64,000 bases of DNA from Paraescarpia echinospica (GCA_020002185.1 CM034531.1:87814046-87878045), one strand, 5' to 3'; shown: positions 8,930 to 20,030, counted from the first letter of the stretch. Notes: generated by a model not told the origin, from the letters alone. Made by a program: numbers and translations.

Positions 8930-10719
8930 ATTTTTCATAGACGCTGGTAAAAGTTATAGTTAAATTTAATACAAATACCTTGTATTATTGACTTTTGATA
9001 AATATGTTGTCACGTATAAAAATATCATACATGTCAGAGCCATGCTAATTGTCACTTTTTCTCCGGTATAGGTAGATGCAGATGTACAGCAAAACGTCAG
9101 GAAGCTGGTATGCAGTACCTTCAAAGACAGCGAAAACATACAGTGGTGTCATTGATATCTAAACCGATGTAGTTCACCGAAGAATGCTTGACACTGAACC
9201 TCTTGCAGTGTTGAAAGTTGTTGCCCGAAGAGTCATGCCATATCTGCCAGACCCTGGCACCTACCGTTCCATCACCAATTGCAGAGCTAGTCAGGTGTCA
9301 CCACATTCTTATGTAGAGCAACCTGCATTCTACATTGGTTTCCAGTCAGTCAAGCTAACTGACTGATCTGGAAGCCAGTGTACACCCCATCGGCACTGGG
9401 GAATCTGTCACGGATGCAACACACGACACAATTGGGATTACTCGGTGGACATTCACATGACAAACTGTTAATATGCAGCATATTGCATGGCTGTAGAATC
9501 TTGTTCGAGATCCTGGACATACAACTGCCCGGTATGCCATATTAACTTGGAGAGCTAGTAGTACTAAGCACACTAGTTCAATCTCCTGTAAAGAAAAGCG
9601 TATATTCAGTAAACAAAAACAGGCATCATAGTAGTGTTGGGAGTAAATAATTATGGAGTTGTTCATTGCCATAATTAGCAAAATATAAAATAATATTTCA
9701 TGTATGATCTGCAGCATTTCACAAGAAAAAAGGCAGCAAGAAATGTTGTACTACAGCTGCATCTATACATGTTGATATCTTAGGAACAGTCAGTGTTTAC
9801 CGGATGGAGAAAGGGGGTGGGTTGTTACAGCATGCAGACATTAGTGGAATATGGTATTTTTCAAAACGGTGAACATTTTAAACTATTTTCCTTTACTAGG
9901 TATTCATTGTCATTACATCAATTTTAAATTGTTCAATTTCTTTACAGTGATGCTTGATCTTAGTCAATATTATAGACTGATTTGAATTATGTTAATCAGT
10001 AAAGTGCATTTATATATATATATATTTTTCAGTATATAAATTCATGTAAGTGTCTGCCATGTGTAACTGCTATACATATTCATGTTTGACATTTTAATTC
10101 TGAGGTTTAATGGTCAAGGTGAATGTTCAAAATGACAAAATAAGGTGTTATTGTGAAGCTAACAGTGTATTTTCCTCGTCAAGTATTCAAAGGTTCATAA
10201 TATGTATGTCTACCTTCTTCAAGAATGAATAATTTATTTTATAAATTTATTTCAGAGTCATCACCATATGCTAAATACTTTTTAAAGGTGTATTAATATG
10301 TCTTTGTTGATACACTGTATATATACACAAGTGGGTATAATACACAGTGCAGAAGTCAATATTAAAATGTGTATGAAAACAAATGTATATTTAAATGTGC
10401 ACATTAAAATTTGTTGGTAACTTATACGTGGTTGATTGTTATAATTTGAAATTACCTCGATTGATCAAATGCGGGCCTGCCGCAGACTATGTATCCTCTC
10501 TGTGTCTGCCTGGCCCGGGTGACCGCCTCTAGTCCCTCCTCTGCCTCCTCTCAGTCTCATTTATGGGTTGCAGTGTGGCCTCTAACAATATCATAATTCA
10601 AGTGACGTATTATGTATTTATATATTGCTGTGGTGAAAATATATACATATATTGGTAAATACATAAGAATAGCCGGCATATGTCAGTTGAAAAGTATCAC
10701 AGGATACCAATTAATGCAT
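8930..10719. other. Central loop remainder
   Basis: The left side (9072-9560) has an acceptor-like site and a short Cys-containing frame (GRCRCTAKRQEAGMQ) with many stops after it; it may be further decayed exon sequence of the same gene. The rest is AT-rich, with a short GC-rich patch near 10470-10560 that I cannot identify. The inverted-repeat match between the arms ends near 10720. Confidence 0.3.
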
Positions 10720-10815
10720 TACATACAAGGTTTAACACAGCAGCACTGAATTCGAACCTGGTTTCTCTTGATTGAGAGTCCAATGTTCCAGTCATTGAGC
10801 CACTGCGCTCTATTG
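10720..10815 (-). mobile_element. SINE head in the right arm (mirror of 7375)
   Basis: The minus strand reads the same tRNA-like head as at 7375, with CAGTGGCTCAATGACTGG and AGGTTCGAATTCAGTGC. The body is almost all missing: the sequence jumps after TTAAACCTT. The SINE insertion therefore predates the arm duplication. Confidence 0.65.
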
Positions 10816-10903
10816 TAACCATGTTCATTGTTTCAATGGAGCACATTGTGTAAATACAGATGTATGTATGTATGTTGAATTGAAAAGCATGAAAATTACT
10901 AAC

Positions 10904-11020
10904 CATTTCATTTTTCAAGTACTGATCTTGTGGAGTTAACTTCAAGTAGTTATCGTCGTTGACAAGGGCATGTGGATTGACAGGAGGGAACAGCTGCATC
11001 ACTGGCATTGGTTGACTTTT
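10904..11020 (-). pseudogene. Exon D' of SWIM/YqaJ-type gene (right arm)
   Basis: This is the mirror of exon D with acceptor TTTTCAG and donor GTTAGT, 117 nt in phase 0. It encodes KSQPMPVMQLFPPVNPHALV and ends TPQDQYLKNEM. Differences from the left copy are mostly single substitutions and the frame is open. Confidence 0.55.
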
Positions 11021-11174
11021 CTGAAATATGTATATGTAGAGATATAAGCAACATTGTATTATTTGCTTTATACATAAAGCCAGAGACTGCACTAATGCCC
11101 ATGTTTTGACAAGTAACTATTTTCAATTGGTCTGTAAAAGGAATACAAGATTTATTTCGTCAAATAGAGTGAAC

Positions 11175-11323
11175 CTGTCTGGAGTAGAGTCGTTGTTCTG
11201 CAGCTGCTCTGATCGAGGATCATATATAAGGTCCGCATTATCCTTCCCACAAATTGCCTGTTATCTGCTGGACTTGATAGGAGTTCCTTTAAAAGGTATA
11301 GCATGATGAAACGTCTGGAGGAC
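11175..11323 (-). pseudogene. Exon C' of SWIM/YqaJ-type gene (right arm)
   Basis: This is the mirror of exon C, 149 nt, with the same flanking CCTGCAG and GTTCAC. The residues around the FHHAIPFKGTPIKSSR block are largely retained, with changes such as HAI to a variant sequence. The phase problem at its upstream junction is the same as in the left arm. Confidence 0.5.
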
Positions 11324-11559
11324 CTGCAGGTCAAGTCAAAGTGTATATTCAGCTACATATTTGTGAATTTTATATGCATTTTAACCCTTTCATTTATTTA
11401 TTGTTGCTGATATGTTGACAAGAGCGTGTCACATTCTTGAAGCTACCCAGCTTATTTGTACAAAATTGGGATAAAATAAATGCAATTTTTTTGCATTGAC
11501 AATTTCCCCGATATTTGTACATAGTACATTGAATGTTTTTTTTGTCACTTTTTTTTTGT

Positions 11560-11878
11560 CACTTCTGTCAAGATAGTTCCTATCTGACACTAGTGTCCGG
11601 CCGAACAGAACTGCTGCAACATGCTTGCAGTGAGCTGTAGGGCCTTGAACATCGCCTTGAATAGTTTCTAACTAGAGTTGACGCTATATAAGTATATTTA
11701 TTTATTTAGGGCCCTGCCCAGCACCACATTCACATTGTGCTTCTTACACCACCGCATCATTGTTCATGGACACATCTACTTTATAAGAGGCAGACTTCCT
11801 CATCTCTGCCCACACAACAGCTGTCACAAACCACTTTCCTTGTGTGTTGTCTGTGGTGGTACGAATATACAGCAATAA
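11560..11878 (-). pseudogene. Exon B', SWIM zinc finger broken by a 62 bp insertion (right arm)
   Basis: The frame KWFVTAVVWAEMRKSASYK and VSMNNDAVV, the TAA stop and EAQCECGAGQG match exon B. Between GQG and the PTAHCKHV half lies the retroposed insert at 11645-11706, which separates the CxC from the CxH of the finger. The 3' end is also changed: a short duplication containing poly-T (about 11535-11562) replaces the donor region. The acceptor has lost one G relative to the left copy. Confidence 0.65.
11638..11713 (+). mobile_element. 62 bp retroposed 3' tail with 7 bp target duplication
   Basis: The insert 11645-11706 is flanked by TAGGGCC (11638-11644 and 11707-11713), and the left arm has a single TAGGGCC at the same place. 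It ends ACGCTATATAAGTATATT and a (TTTA)n tail, the layout of a SINE or LINE 3' end. Only the tail was inserted, consistent with extreme 5' truncation during target-primed reverse transcription. Confidence 0.75.
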
Positions 11879-12784
11879 CTGAAGAAAACAATGTACAATA
11901 TATATATAAACAATACTGGGCCAAATTGGTGTCCTGTAACTTACGCTATATTTACTCCATAACCAGCTCCTTTGCGGATAGTTCCTGTTGATAACATTTG
12001 TGCTGTATCTTAGGCCATGAAGAAAGAAGAGACAAAAAAAACGCATCCTGCCTGTTTATTGTTTTTGAAAAAAATTGTGGTTATGGACAATGTGGTGGAT
12101 AACGCAAGTTACAGTGTCCACCATTTCACGTCCAGAGTGCTCTGATCATTCTTAACATTTTAAAAGTCTTGGTTGGATTCTGATGAGGTACTAGCATACA
12201 TCAGTCAAGCAAATTTTTATTTCTAAAGGGTTTCACATTCTCATATTTTAGATCATCAACTCCACTTGGCATTGCGCCACATAACTGAGTAAAGATATCT
12301 TATCTTCTTTAATTTTAGGTGTAGATGTATCTTGGTTACCATCTAAGACTTTTTTTTTTTTTGCACTTGTTTTTGCTGTTGTGTCCTCTTTTTTGGCCCA
12401 GTATTGTGCTTCACCTATATATATATTTATCCAGACACATATATAATGTAATATCAATAATAATTCACGAGTAAGGAGCTGTTAGGTTTCTTTTAAACTG
12501 GTTAATGGTCAGGAGTATTCTAAGTTTATGAGGCAGGGTATTCCAGAATACTAGTTCTGAATAATTTATTGTTAGGTTTCGAATGTTTCTTCTTACATTT
12601 AACACATTTAAATTTGCCAAACCTCTTACAAATAAGCCTGCTGGCATCTATTGACAAAGAAAACTATTATTTCATCAAGGCAGTATCATATTTGACAGGG
12701 ATGTGCCAACTACAAAGCTCATGTGGTTATTCGCTATTACCTTTAATCCTACAATCCTTTTAGTTTAATGTTAAGATAACTCAC

Positions 12785-12951
12785 CTTTCTTTGTATAGAG
12801 ACTTGCTATTTTCCACCAGCTTCTTTCCGTACTGGGATAAGTATTCCTCTAGACTGCCCAGTGTAAATTTGGGTAGTTGGTGCATACCATCATGTACGTC
12901 CCTGTACATGTTATTCTGCGGCAGTTTCATGCCGAGCTCCTCTTTATTAAC
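12785..12951 (-). pseudogene. Exon A' of SWIM/YqaJ-type gene (right arm)
   Basis: This is the mirror of exon A, 167 nt, with TTTTACAG and GTGAGT preserved. It encodes VNKEELGMKLPQ and LPKFTLGSLEEYLSQYGKKL, then SKSLYKER. The frame is open. Both arms point their exons toward the centre, so two copies would converge. Confidence 0.65.
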
Positions 12952-13175
12952 CTGTAAAATTAAAAACAAGACATTATCAAAAGTTATGTTCAATATGTGA
13001 CTAAGATAAAGTATAGTGGGTTTGGAGTAAGACTACTCATGATATATAGAAGAAAGCACTGTGATCAGGTTGGGCTGGTACCCCCCATCCCTCTCGATAG
13101 TGTATGTTACTCCAAGGTTTTGTGCTGGTTTTTATGAAATATAGAAACACACCCTCCCATCTTTAGGTAAGGTAA

Positions 13176-13405
13176 GGAAACCTGGACCGAGCAGGCATGA
13201 TAGTTGGTGTAAAAATCTGGCTCTCAAAATTGGGGACTGTGTATCCCTCGTGACTCGGTGATCACATTAATGACGGTTCCGTCTCAATTTGGGACGTAAA
13301 AGAACCACTGAGGATGACAAGCACCCTGGTAATGACCACTCTCAGTGCCAGCATATAAAGAATGAGACATCATAAGACCATTACATTGTAACCACAATAA
13401 TACAG
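13176..13405 (+). mobile_element. SINE body in the right arm, head missing
   Basis: This is the inverted-arm counterpart of the SINE at 4795-5095. It starts at GAAACCTGGACC and lacks the tRNA-like A box. The rest aligns with the left copy, including the block CTCGTGACTCGGTGATCACA. Confidence 0.5.
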
Positions 13406-13578
13406 ACCAGTCAGTTACTAGAACATTGCCAAGCGCTGGAAACAACCAGAACTACAGATATGGAAACAAATACTAAGATACAAATTTTACAATAACAATT
13501 TACATAATCTCAACAAAATACAAATCACTGTGGGATGGGAGACTCCACATTATGTCACCTTTAATAATATTCACTTAA

Positions 13579-15200
13579 AGGGAATACAAACATCTATTGC
13601 TCGAATTCATGTTATATTACATCCTGCTATCTATTTCCACGTCCACCAAGCCAAAAAAATCAAAAAAATTCAATGAATTAGAAATTCCACATTTTATGGT
13701 GTGCATCCGGACATTTTCGAATATGCATATTTTTGGCGCGCTTTTCGGGATGCCGAGATGTGACGTCACTTATGACTCAAACTCGCATCAGGCCGACCCT
13801 TTCCATGCATTCAGAGCATGTTTACAAGTATAGCTTTTGGGTCGAAACGAGCGTCAGAACGAGTTATTGTGCAATATTCCGACGTAATACAAACACTAGT
13901 CATCATAGAGGAACAAGCAGTTATCTTACGGTTCCACATGAATCGAATTTTATTCAAAACAACGAATGCGAATGGGACTACAAGTCGATTAGGTTTCGCC
14001 GAGCTTGGGCTCGTTTTCAGAATAATTATATCGAATGCAACCAACTGGAGATAATCTACACCAATAAACATACATAGCAAACATATAGTGTATCCAGCTA
14101 CATAAAGTAACGTGTATAATCTCATAATATCACTAGAATATCGATATATGACGGAGTTGTACAATTTATCATAACAACTTAAATCAGTCAGCGAGTTTCC
14201 CTTGGTCCCGCTAGCTCAGTGGGTAGGCGCGTTGGTTACTTGTCATTTATTTTACAATCGGGCGACACCGGTTCAATCCTGACAGCATGCAAACCTTTGA
14301 TTTTCTATACACTTCTTTTGTTTATGTTTTCACGAAGTAATATAAACAAAATCATTTTATACTATAATGCACTGTTTGTAAATAATTTTTATTTTTGTAG
14401 TAACTATTTATTCGCCACAAAAATGAAAATATGGTCATTATATAACGATGTTTCTAAATTGTATTTATCCAAACAAATATAATGTAATGGATATATAATT
14501 TATTAATTGTAAATATATTGTACGGTAATATATTGTAATTATATATGTGAAAACAGATTGAGATCTGTCTGGATAAATACAATTTAGAAACATCGTTATA
14601 TATAATGACCATATTTTCATTTTTGTGACGATGATGATTTATGAGATTACACACGTTACTTTATGTAGCTGGATACAATATATGTTTGCTATGTATGTTT
14701 ATTGGTGTAGATTATCTCCCATTGGTTGCATTCGATATAATTATTCTGAAAACGAGCCCAAGCTCGGCGAAACCTAGTCGACTTGTAGGCCCATTCACAT
14801 TCGTTGTTTTGAATAAAATTTGATTCATGTGGAACCGTAAGATAAAAGTTTTTTCCTCTATAATGACTAGTGTTTGTATTACGTCGGAATATTGCACAAT
14901 AACTCGTTCTGACGCTCGTTTCGACCCAAAAGCTATCCTTGTAAACATGCTCTGAATGCATGGAAAGGGTTGGCCTTATGCGAGTGTGTGTCATAAGTGA
15001 CGTCACGATACCACGTGATCGCCTAGCTCATTAAAATTTCATTTTCCGCGGGAATCGCTTCACAGACGGGCTTAAAATCTAATTTATACTACAAAAGTAT
15101 TGTTCTGTATCTGTTTAATGTTGTCAAATGTTACATACAATGTTATACTTTGTGTACACATGGAAAAAGGATTTTAGCTAATGCCTTATTTTTATATCCT
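13579..15200. mobile_element. 1.6 kb TTAA-flanked element with internal palindrome
   Basis: The left arm shows the empty site (CACTTAAAAACAGC when reversed). In the right arm TTAA occurs at 13575-13578 and at 15201-15204 around this insert, a clear TTAA target duplication. The ends read AGGGAATAC and, reversed, AGGATATAA, so terminal repeats are weak. Inside, 13757-14127 is the reverse complement of 14640-15010, and a second pair (14417-14482 with 14566-14632) lies in the middle. TTAA duplication is known for piggyBac and Kolobok superfamilies. No transposase frame was recognised. Confidence 0.7.
14207..14285 (+). mobile_element. tRNA-like SINE head inside the palindromic element
   Basis: A good A box (TAGCTCAGTGGGTAGG) and B box (GGTTCAATCC) are present. 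The two acceptor halves do not pair and the spacing is longer than a tRNA gene allows, so I call it a SINE head. It lies in one half of the palindrome only, so it was inserted after the palindrome formed. Confidence 0.5.
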
Positions 15201-15247
15201 TTAAAAACAGCCTCCCCATACATGACAGACTTCATAGACGAGACTGC

Positions 15248-16502
15248 CACACCTGGGGCTGAAGTATTCAGTACTCGTGTACTCGAGTACATTTTTGAAG
15301 TACTTGTACTCATAAAACTCATGGGTCATACTTATTGTACTCAGATTGTACGAGTACATTACGAGTACAACTGAGTACTTTCTCAATATGTACTGGGGAA
15401 AATAAATATATTTGGTTATAAAATGAAACTTTCCTGAAATATGTAAATGTTCAACTATTTTAAAAATACTTTAATTCTGATAGAATACCACCTTACCATC
15501 TCTACACATAGTACATCCTCATTCTCTAATAACCATGACTTATGATACCCAAACATGGCAACAGGTAGCATCTTTTCCCAGTCAGAAACACCCTCTTCAG
15601 CAAACAATAATTGTAGGCTATCAGTTCAGGCCATAAACCTGTTTGTTTAATTGAGCCACCAGGTAGACAGGAAATGCCTTTGATGTAGTTTGGAGACCAT
15701 GCCACTTGACAGTGGCTGACAGTGCTAACTGCTAAGAACAAGAAATGCCAGTCTTTCTCTGTAGAAGTAAGGTGGCTCAAGTCAGACTGCCTCCTACACT
15801 AGTATAATCCCATGCCAGCAGCCTGGCTAAACAGTCCAAAGGGGATGCTGAGCCTGTTATGTGGACATGTGCTAACCCTCTCAACAATTAGTAGTGTGCG
15901 ATCAGAAAATATAAACTGCAAACTTATAATAATATCAGCAGATTGCTGCTTGTAGAGGTGAACGAATACCTCAGTCAGCCAAGTACAGATCGTCACAGTG
16001 ACGCACTGCAGTTCTGAGTTTACCAACTCTGGCTCAGTTGGTCCCTCACCATCTCACCATTCCGGCCCCATCAGTCCCAGTTGAAAGGGTATTTAGCATA
16101 GCCGAGAAAGTATTCTGCCCTGAACGGTGAAGCCTGAAAGACTCAACCTGTGAACAACTAATGTTCATTCGGTGCAATGGCAAATAGATGATAAGATCAT
16201 ACGATGCCATTGAAATGAATGCCAATTAAGTGAATTTCATTGTTGATGAAATAGAGGTTTTTCTTAGTTTTCCTCATAACAAATTTATCAACTGCCATTG
16301 CATATTCACTTGTGCTGAGTTATATAAATTAGATTAATTAAATAATTTTAAAATATGTTATTATTTAATATTTATATGAAAAAAAATTTACTCGTGCTCT
16401 TGAGAATGTACTCGTACTCAGCTTTTAGCAATGTGCTCGTACTCATCCATCATCAAAGTACTCGTACTTGTACTCGTGAAAATGTACTCGGCCCCAAGTC
16501 TT
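15248..16502 (+). mobile_element. Decayed hAT DNA transposon
   Basis: The element is flanked by an 8 bp target duplication, GAGACTGC (15240-15247 and 16503-16510), the hAT length, and the left arm shows the empty site. Both ends have GAGTAC-rich subterminal repeats, and the terminal bases are CACACCTGGGGC and, reversed, AAGACTTGGGGC. The C-terminal dimerisation domain remnant is inside (16040-16200). Confidence 0.8.
16040..16200 (+). pseudogene. hAT transposase C-terminal dimerisation remnant
   Basis: The frame reads APSVPVERVFSIAEKVFCPE, a stop, then SLKDSTCEQLMFIRCNGK. It matches the hAT dimerisation signature (IPATSVPSERxFSxAG, then a Leu-rich ExLxFLRxN). The stop and several substitutions show that it is dead. 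No catalytic region is recognisable upstream. Confidence 0.75.
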
Positions 16503-17197
16503 GAGACTGCACTGAGCGTTGTATATACATATTACATGAATGTGTATGTTGCTTTAACTGAATTGTTATCGTTGTAGTACGAATAAATATTATCATTGAA
16601 GTTGACGCAATGACGGTCGAGTTTACGAAACATCATCAATTATCGCTCACACACAGTACCAACCTACCTCACAATCAATTCGCGTTTTCTGCTAGATCGC
16701 TTGGCACTTCGTTTCTTCAGTTCATCTTTGAGTTCTTTTTTAAAGTCCAACTTTGATAACACATAGCTCATAACGTGGGTGAAAAACGCTCGATATAAGT
16801 ATTCTGTACACTGCGTCATCACGCTGGTGATTTGACAGCACGATGCTTTGACAACGCTTGACTTGCAAGGGATACTTCAGTATTTGCAAGTTGGTGTTGT
16901 TCGCTAGGGGGCAGCACATCTGTCAAAGACTCAAAGGTCAACGAGTCTATATTTGATATGATTATTTGTTGCAAACCGTATTCGGGTAGACTTTTGCGTG
17001 TCAACTTATTTAACCAAACATATTTTACCAAACGGCATTCTAGTGAATTATTTGACAAAAATCTTGCACAATGACAGCGTAAATGGATAATCGAAAGTCA
17101 GAATTCGACTATGTCGACGTAAATGGAAAATCGAAAGTCAGAATTCGACAATGTAGCATTGTGGAATTATGGCCCTAATATCGTTCCATAGGAAGTA

Positions 17198-17672
17198 ACA
17201 TACAATACCATACTGCAAGAATAATTGCAGACAACTGTCTTTGGCTTATGTTGGTCCTAAAATCTGGAATACATTTATTACAAATAACTATTTACAATAT
17301 TGTACATCTCTTCATATGTTCAAACAAAGGACCAAGCATTTAATTCTAGCAAACATGCTAAATTTTGCTTTAATGTAAATTTTCCATGTTAAGATTCAAC
17401 CGGTGTTCGGTATTACGGTACTCGAATAATGCACTATTAAATAATTAGTTAGTTTATTATGAAGATGTTCATGTATTATGGTGTTGTTGTTTTTTGGACA
17501 CGAATTATAGTTTACATTACTAATATGACATGAATAAGGAATACAAGCAATTTGTTGCTTTGTTCCAATTGTTACGTAATGTATTTACATGTTTCATATT
17601 ACTCTTACATCTGTGCTATAATGTACATTATGTATCAATAAAGATGATGATGATGATTATTATTATTATAAC
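17198..17672 (+). pseudogene. LINE reverse transcriptase C-terminus and 3' end, second part (split element)
   Basis: The frame reads PYCKNNCRQLSLAYVGPKIW, the continuation expected after NTRQEV at 635, with one frameshift. It ends with SLHMFKQRTKHLIL. A 3' UTR follows and terminates in (GAT)n then (ATT)n at 17644-17672. The split is the 16.5 kb unit. The tail sits within a few bases of a candidate splice donor on the other strand (17676-17671). Confidence 0.75.
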
Positions 17673-17676
17673 TTAC

Positions 17677-17810
17677 GCGGCGGTGAGCCTCCTGATGCGC
17701 CACAATAAGACGCCGACAGCAAGGATGAGGACGACGAGGACAGCGCAGCCGAACAGGAAACCGGCTACACGCAACACAACCAGGCTCTGGTCAGGGCCAT
17801 GTTGCGATTT
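17677..17810 (-). CDS. Candidate exon with a transmembrane helix (unidentified receptor-like gene)
   Basis: On the minus strand the exon runs from an acceptor-like GTCGAG to a GTAAGT donor. It encodes KSQHGPDQSLVVLRVAGFL, then a hydrophobic stretch FGCAVLVVLILAVGVLLW and a basic stop-transfer RIRRL. This is a single-pass membrane segment with positive residues on the presumed cytosolic side. It is much more GC-rich than its surroundings. Its phase is compatible with the exon at 18127-18293. The acceptor is weak, and the gene is not named. Confidence 0.45.
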
Positions 17811-18126
17811 CTCGACATGTAATAATAATAATAATCCTTGGCTTCTTAGCAATTTCATACATATGTTGACGACTTTTGTTTTGTACAAGATTACGAGAAC
17901 GCTTAATCCTGCATTGGTTATGTTGCGCCACTAATCTCAGGTTGCCCGAGGATATTGAGGCTAAATATGTCATCATCATTATTGTATAATACGCACACAT
18001 TTGATTTATAGTTAAAAACACATACATAGATTATCTTTAGATGATTCTTGAACTGATTGTGGTAATTTGTTGCACGCATGGCTAGAGACTGATTGTGTGG
18101 CTCAGTGCTGTGCATGTATCATATAC

Positions 18127-18293
18127 CGTATTGTAGAATGTTGTGTTGAGGCCACTGGCACGGAACGATTTTAATATTGCGGGAGGGGCTGAGCCATCTC
18201 GAAGCTCTACGTAAACCTCGATTTGCACCACCTCCCCTTGAGGCTCGCTAAATAGTTCAACATTAAGCTCATATTTACTATAGGGATTCAAAA
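18127..18293 (-). CDS. Candidate extracellular exon, fibronectin-III-like
   Basis: The exon lies between CACATACAG and GTATAT on the minus strand. It encodes LNPYSKYELNVELFSEPQGE and DGSAPPAILKSFRASG. The Pro-Tyr-x-x-Tyr pattern and the following GSAPP resemble the end of one fibronectin type III domain and the start of the next, but only part of a domain is covered. It contains an N-glycosylation site (NTT). Phases fit with neighbours on both sides (1 before, 0 after). Confidence 0.45.
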
Positions 18294-18669
18294 CTGTATG
18301 TGTGTCCCAGCGAAATTCCAGGGGGACAGCTGCCCCTTTGTTCCCCCCGGTCCCGCGCCTATGGTCGAGGCAATGTGTTAGTGATAAGTATTTAAGTAGT
18401 CTGTGTTAGATAATATTTCTCAAAGCTATTTAAATCGAGTTACTTTGTGTTTGAATAATGAACCGCTTCACTCTACTCTTTGTATTTTGTTAATTACAAT
18501 TAATGTTCTAAATAGTTTGGGTTTGGTTATTGTAACTTAATGTTGTGAAGTCATTTAGTGACATAATTACCTTTTGATGTTGGTGTTTGTACTCATTCAC
18601 TGATGTTGATGTTTGCACAATCTGGTATATAAGCAATAATGATAATACAATGAAGGTGCCTACACGTAC

Positions 18670-18792
18670 CATCTGGAAACTCTGAGGTGGTGACAGATGG
18701 CGCTGTAGAGTTGTGAAATGACGAGTCTTCAACAATGGCGCTGCGGATGTTGGTATCTCTTTCAGAAGGCAGTGTGTTGTTCGACATGACGT
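18670..18792 (-). CDS. Candidate upstream exon, Ser/Thr-rich
   Basis: The exon lies between TTCGCAG and a GTACGT donor. It encodes VMSNNTLPSERDTN and STAPSVTTSEFPD, with two N-glycosylation sites (NNT, NST). An ATG sits near its start, so it may contain the initiator, but no signal peptide is visible. It ends in phase 1, as the exon at 18293 requires. Together the three exons suggest a membrane protein. No product name can be given. Confidence 0.35.
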
Positions 18793-19714
18793 CTGCGAAG
18801 TGTGAAATGTGTCATATTATTCTCCAATGTAAATATTGATTTGTTACAATGTGCAATTGCTTGCATTCAGCCTGACCTGGTCGTTTTCCTTTTTTTGTTT
18901 AATTTGATCACAGTTCTGAATGTTTGCATTTCACCTAAATCTTCCGCCTTCAAAGAATACGTTTACCAGGATTGCATTTATCCGTCGGTTGGCGTCTGGA
19001 CATTGTGAAAATGGAAGGAGCTGAGGCATCAAATACACATCAGTTGAGGCTCACCATTAACTTCCAACTGCACCTCATTTAGAAAACTTGGATGGTGGGC
19101 TACATGTATCTCCAGCTCATCATCTTTACTGGGACTCATGCGTATCATGCAAAACTGCTCGGTTTCACAATATCTAAGCATTAGACCTTTAGTTCCTACA
19201 CTAACTGTCTCGTTATGCTAGATGTTCTGCTACACCCCTGCCTCGATACACTGACATATCCCAGCGTTTATCTCTTTTTTAAAGTGAACAGTTCAGACAG
19301 TAAACTTTAACATGTACGGAACGCATAAATTCATACCATCCACAGTGAGTATTCGCATGGCACGTTTTTATTATTTTACTGCACATTACGTAGTTGTCCT
19401 CTAAAAAACCTGCATCACTGTCATATTGAGATTAAGCTGAACGAAGACAGAGCGTTAAGAAGGAAGAGGAATATTATGAAGGTACTAATGGTAACGGAAT
19501 GGTCGTCTACTTCGCTATAGGCTTACCGACAACATATAGCAAACAACTAGAAATAATTCAAGTTCGGCGTCGCGACAACAACCACTCGAATAAATTAGAG
19601 GCGATCAACTTAAGTGAGTGTGTTTGAGAAGATACTAAGACGTACAAATCTTGATCGGCATATAACACCTTTTCCAGTGTTATAGCTGAAATTTCTATTA
19701 CTAATTAATTGTAT
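18793..19714. other. No gene seen
   Basis: Nothing with clear coding signals was recognised. A GC-rich run near 18330-18375, just outside this stretch, may be a transposon end. Confidence 0.35.

Positions 19715-20030
<316 letters not shown>

Larger units (their letters stand above)
644..17189. mobile_element. Giant (16.5 kb) inverted-repeat unit inserted in a LINE, with 8-9 bp target duplication
   Basis: The left end reads ATGAAACGATATTAGGGCC and the right end, read inward on the minus strand, ATGGAACGATATTAGGGCC. The direct repeats AGGAAGTT (636-643) and AGGAAGTA (17190-17197) flank it; a ninth base also matches. Removing the unit restores the host LINE around NTRQEV, apart from one decayed base. 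The termini are the start of arms of about 3.5 kb each, interrupted by later insertions, enclosing a 3.3 kb central loop. The arms contain exons of a SWIM-type gene. I recognise no transposase in it. The 8-9 bp duplication fits several cut-and-paste superfamilies, and KDZ/Zisupton-like elements are one speculative comparison. An alternative is an inverted segmental duplication whose flanking repeats are coincidental, but the precise repair of the LINE frame argues for insertion. Confidence 0.7.
10720..17189 (-). repeat. Right inverted arm with later insertions
   Basis: Read on the minus strand from 17189 downward this is the same sequence as the left arm. Three insertions are absent from the left arm: a TTAA-flanked element (13579-15200), a hAT element (15248-16502) and a 62 bp retroposed tail (11645-11706). 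Subtracting them leaves about 3.5 kb. Many point differences and arm-specific insertions show that the two arms have evolved separately, so this is not an assembly echo of one sequence. Confidence 0.85.

Noticed and set aside
9184..9720. Small frames in the central loop as further exons
   Set aside because: Many stops and no recognisable domain; at most decayed exons.
14207..14285. A tRNA gene
   Set aside because: A and B boxes are good, but the acceptor stem does not pair and the spacing is too long.
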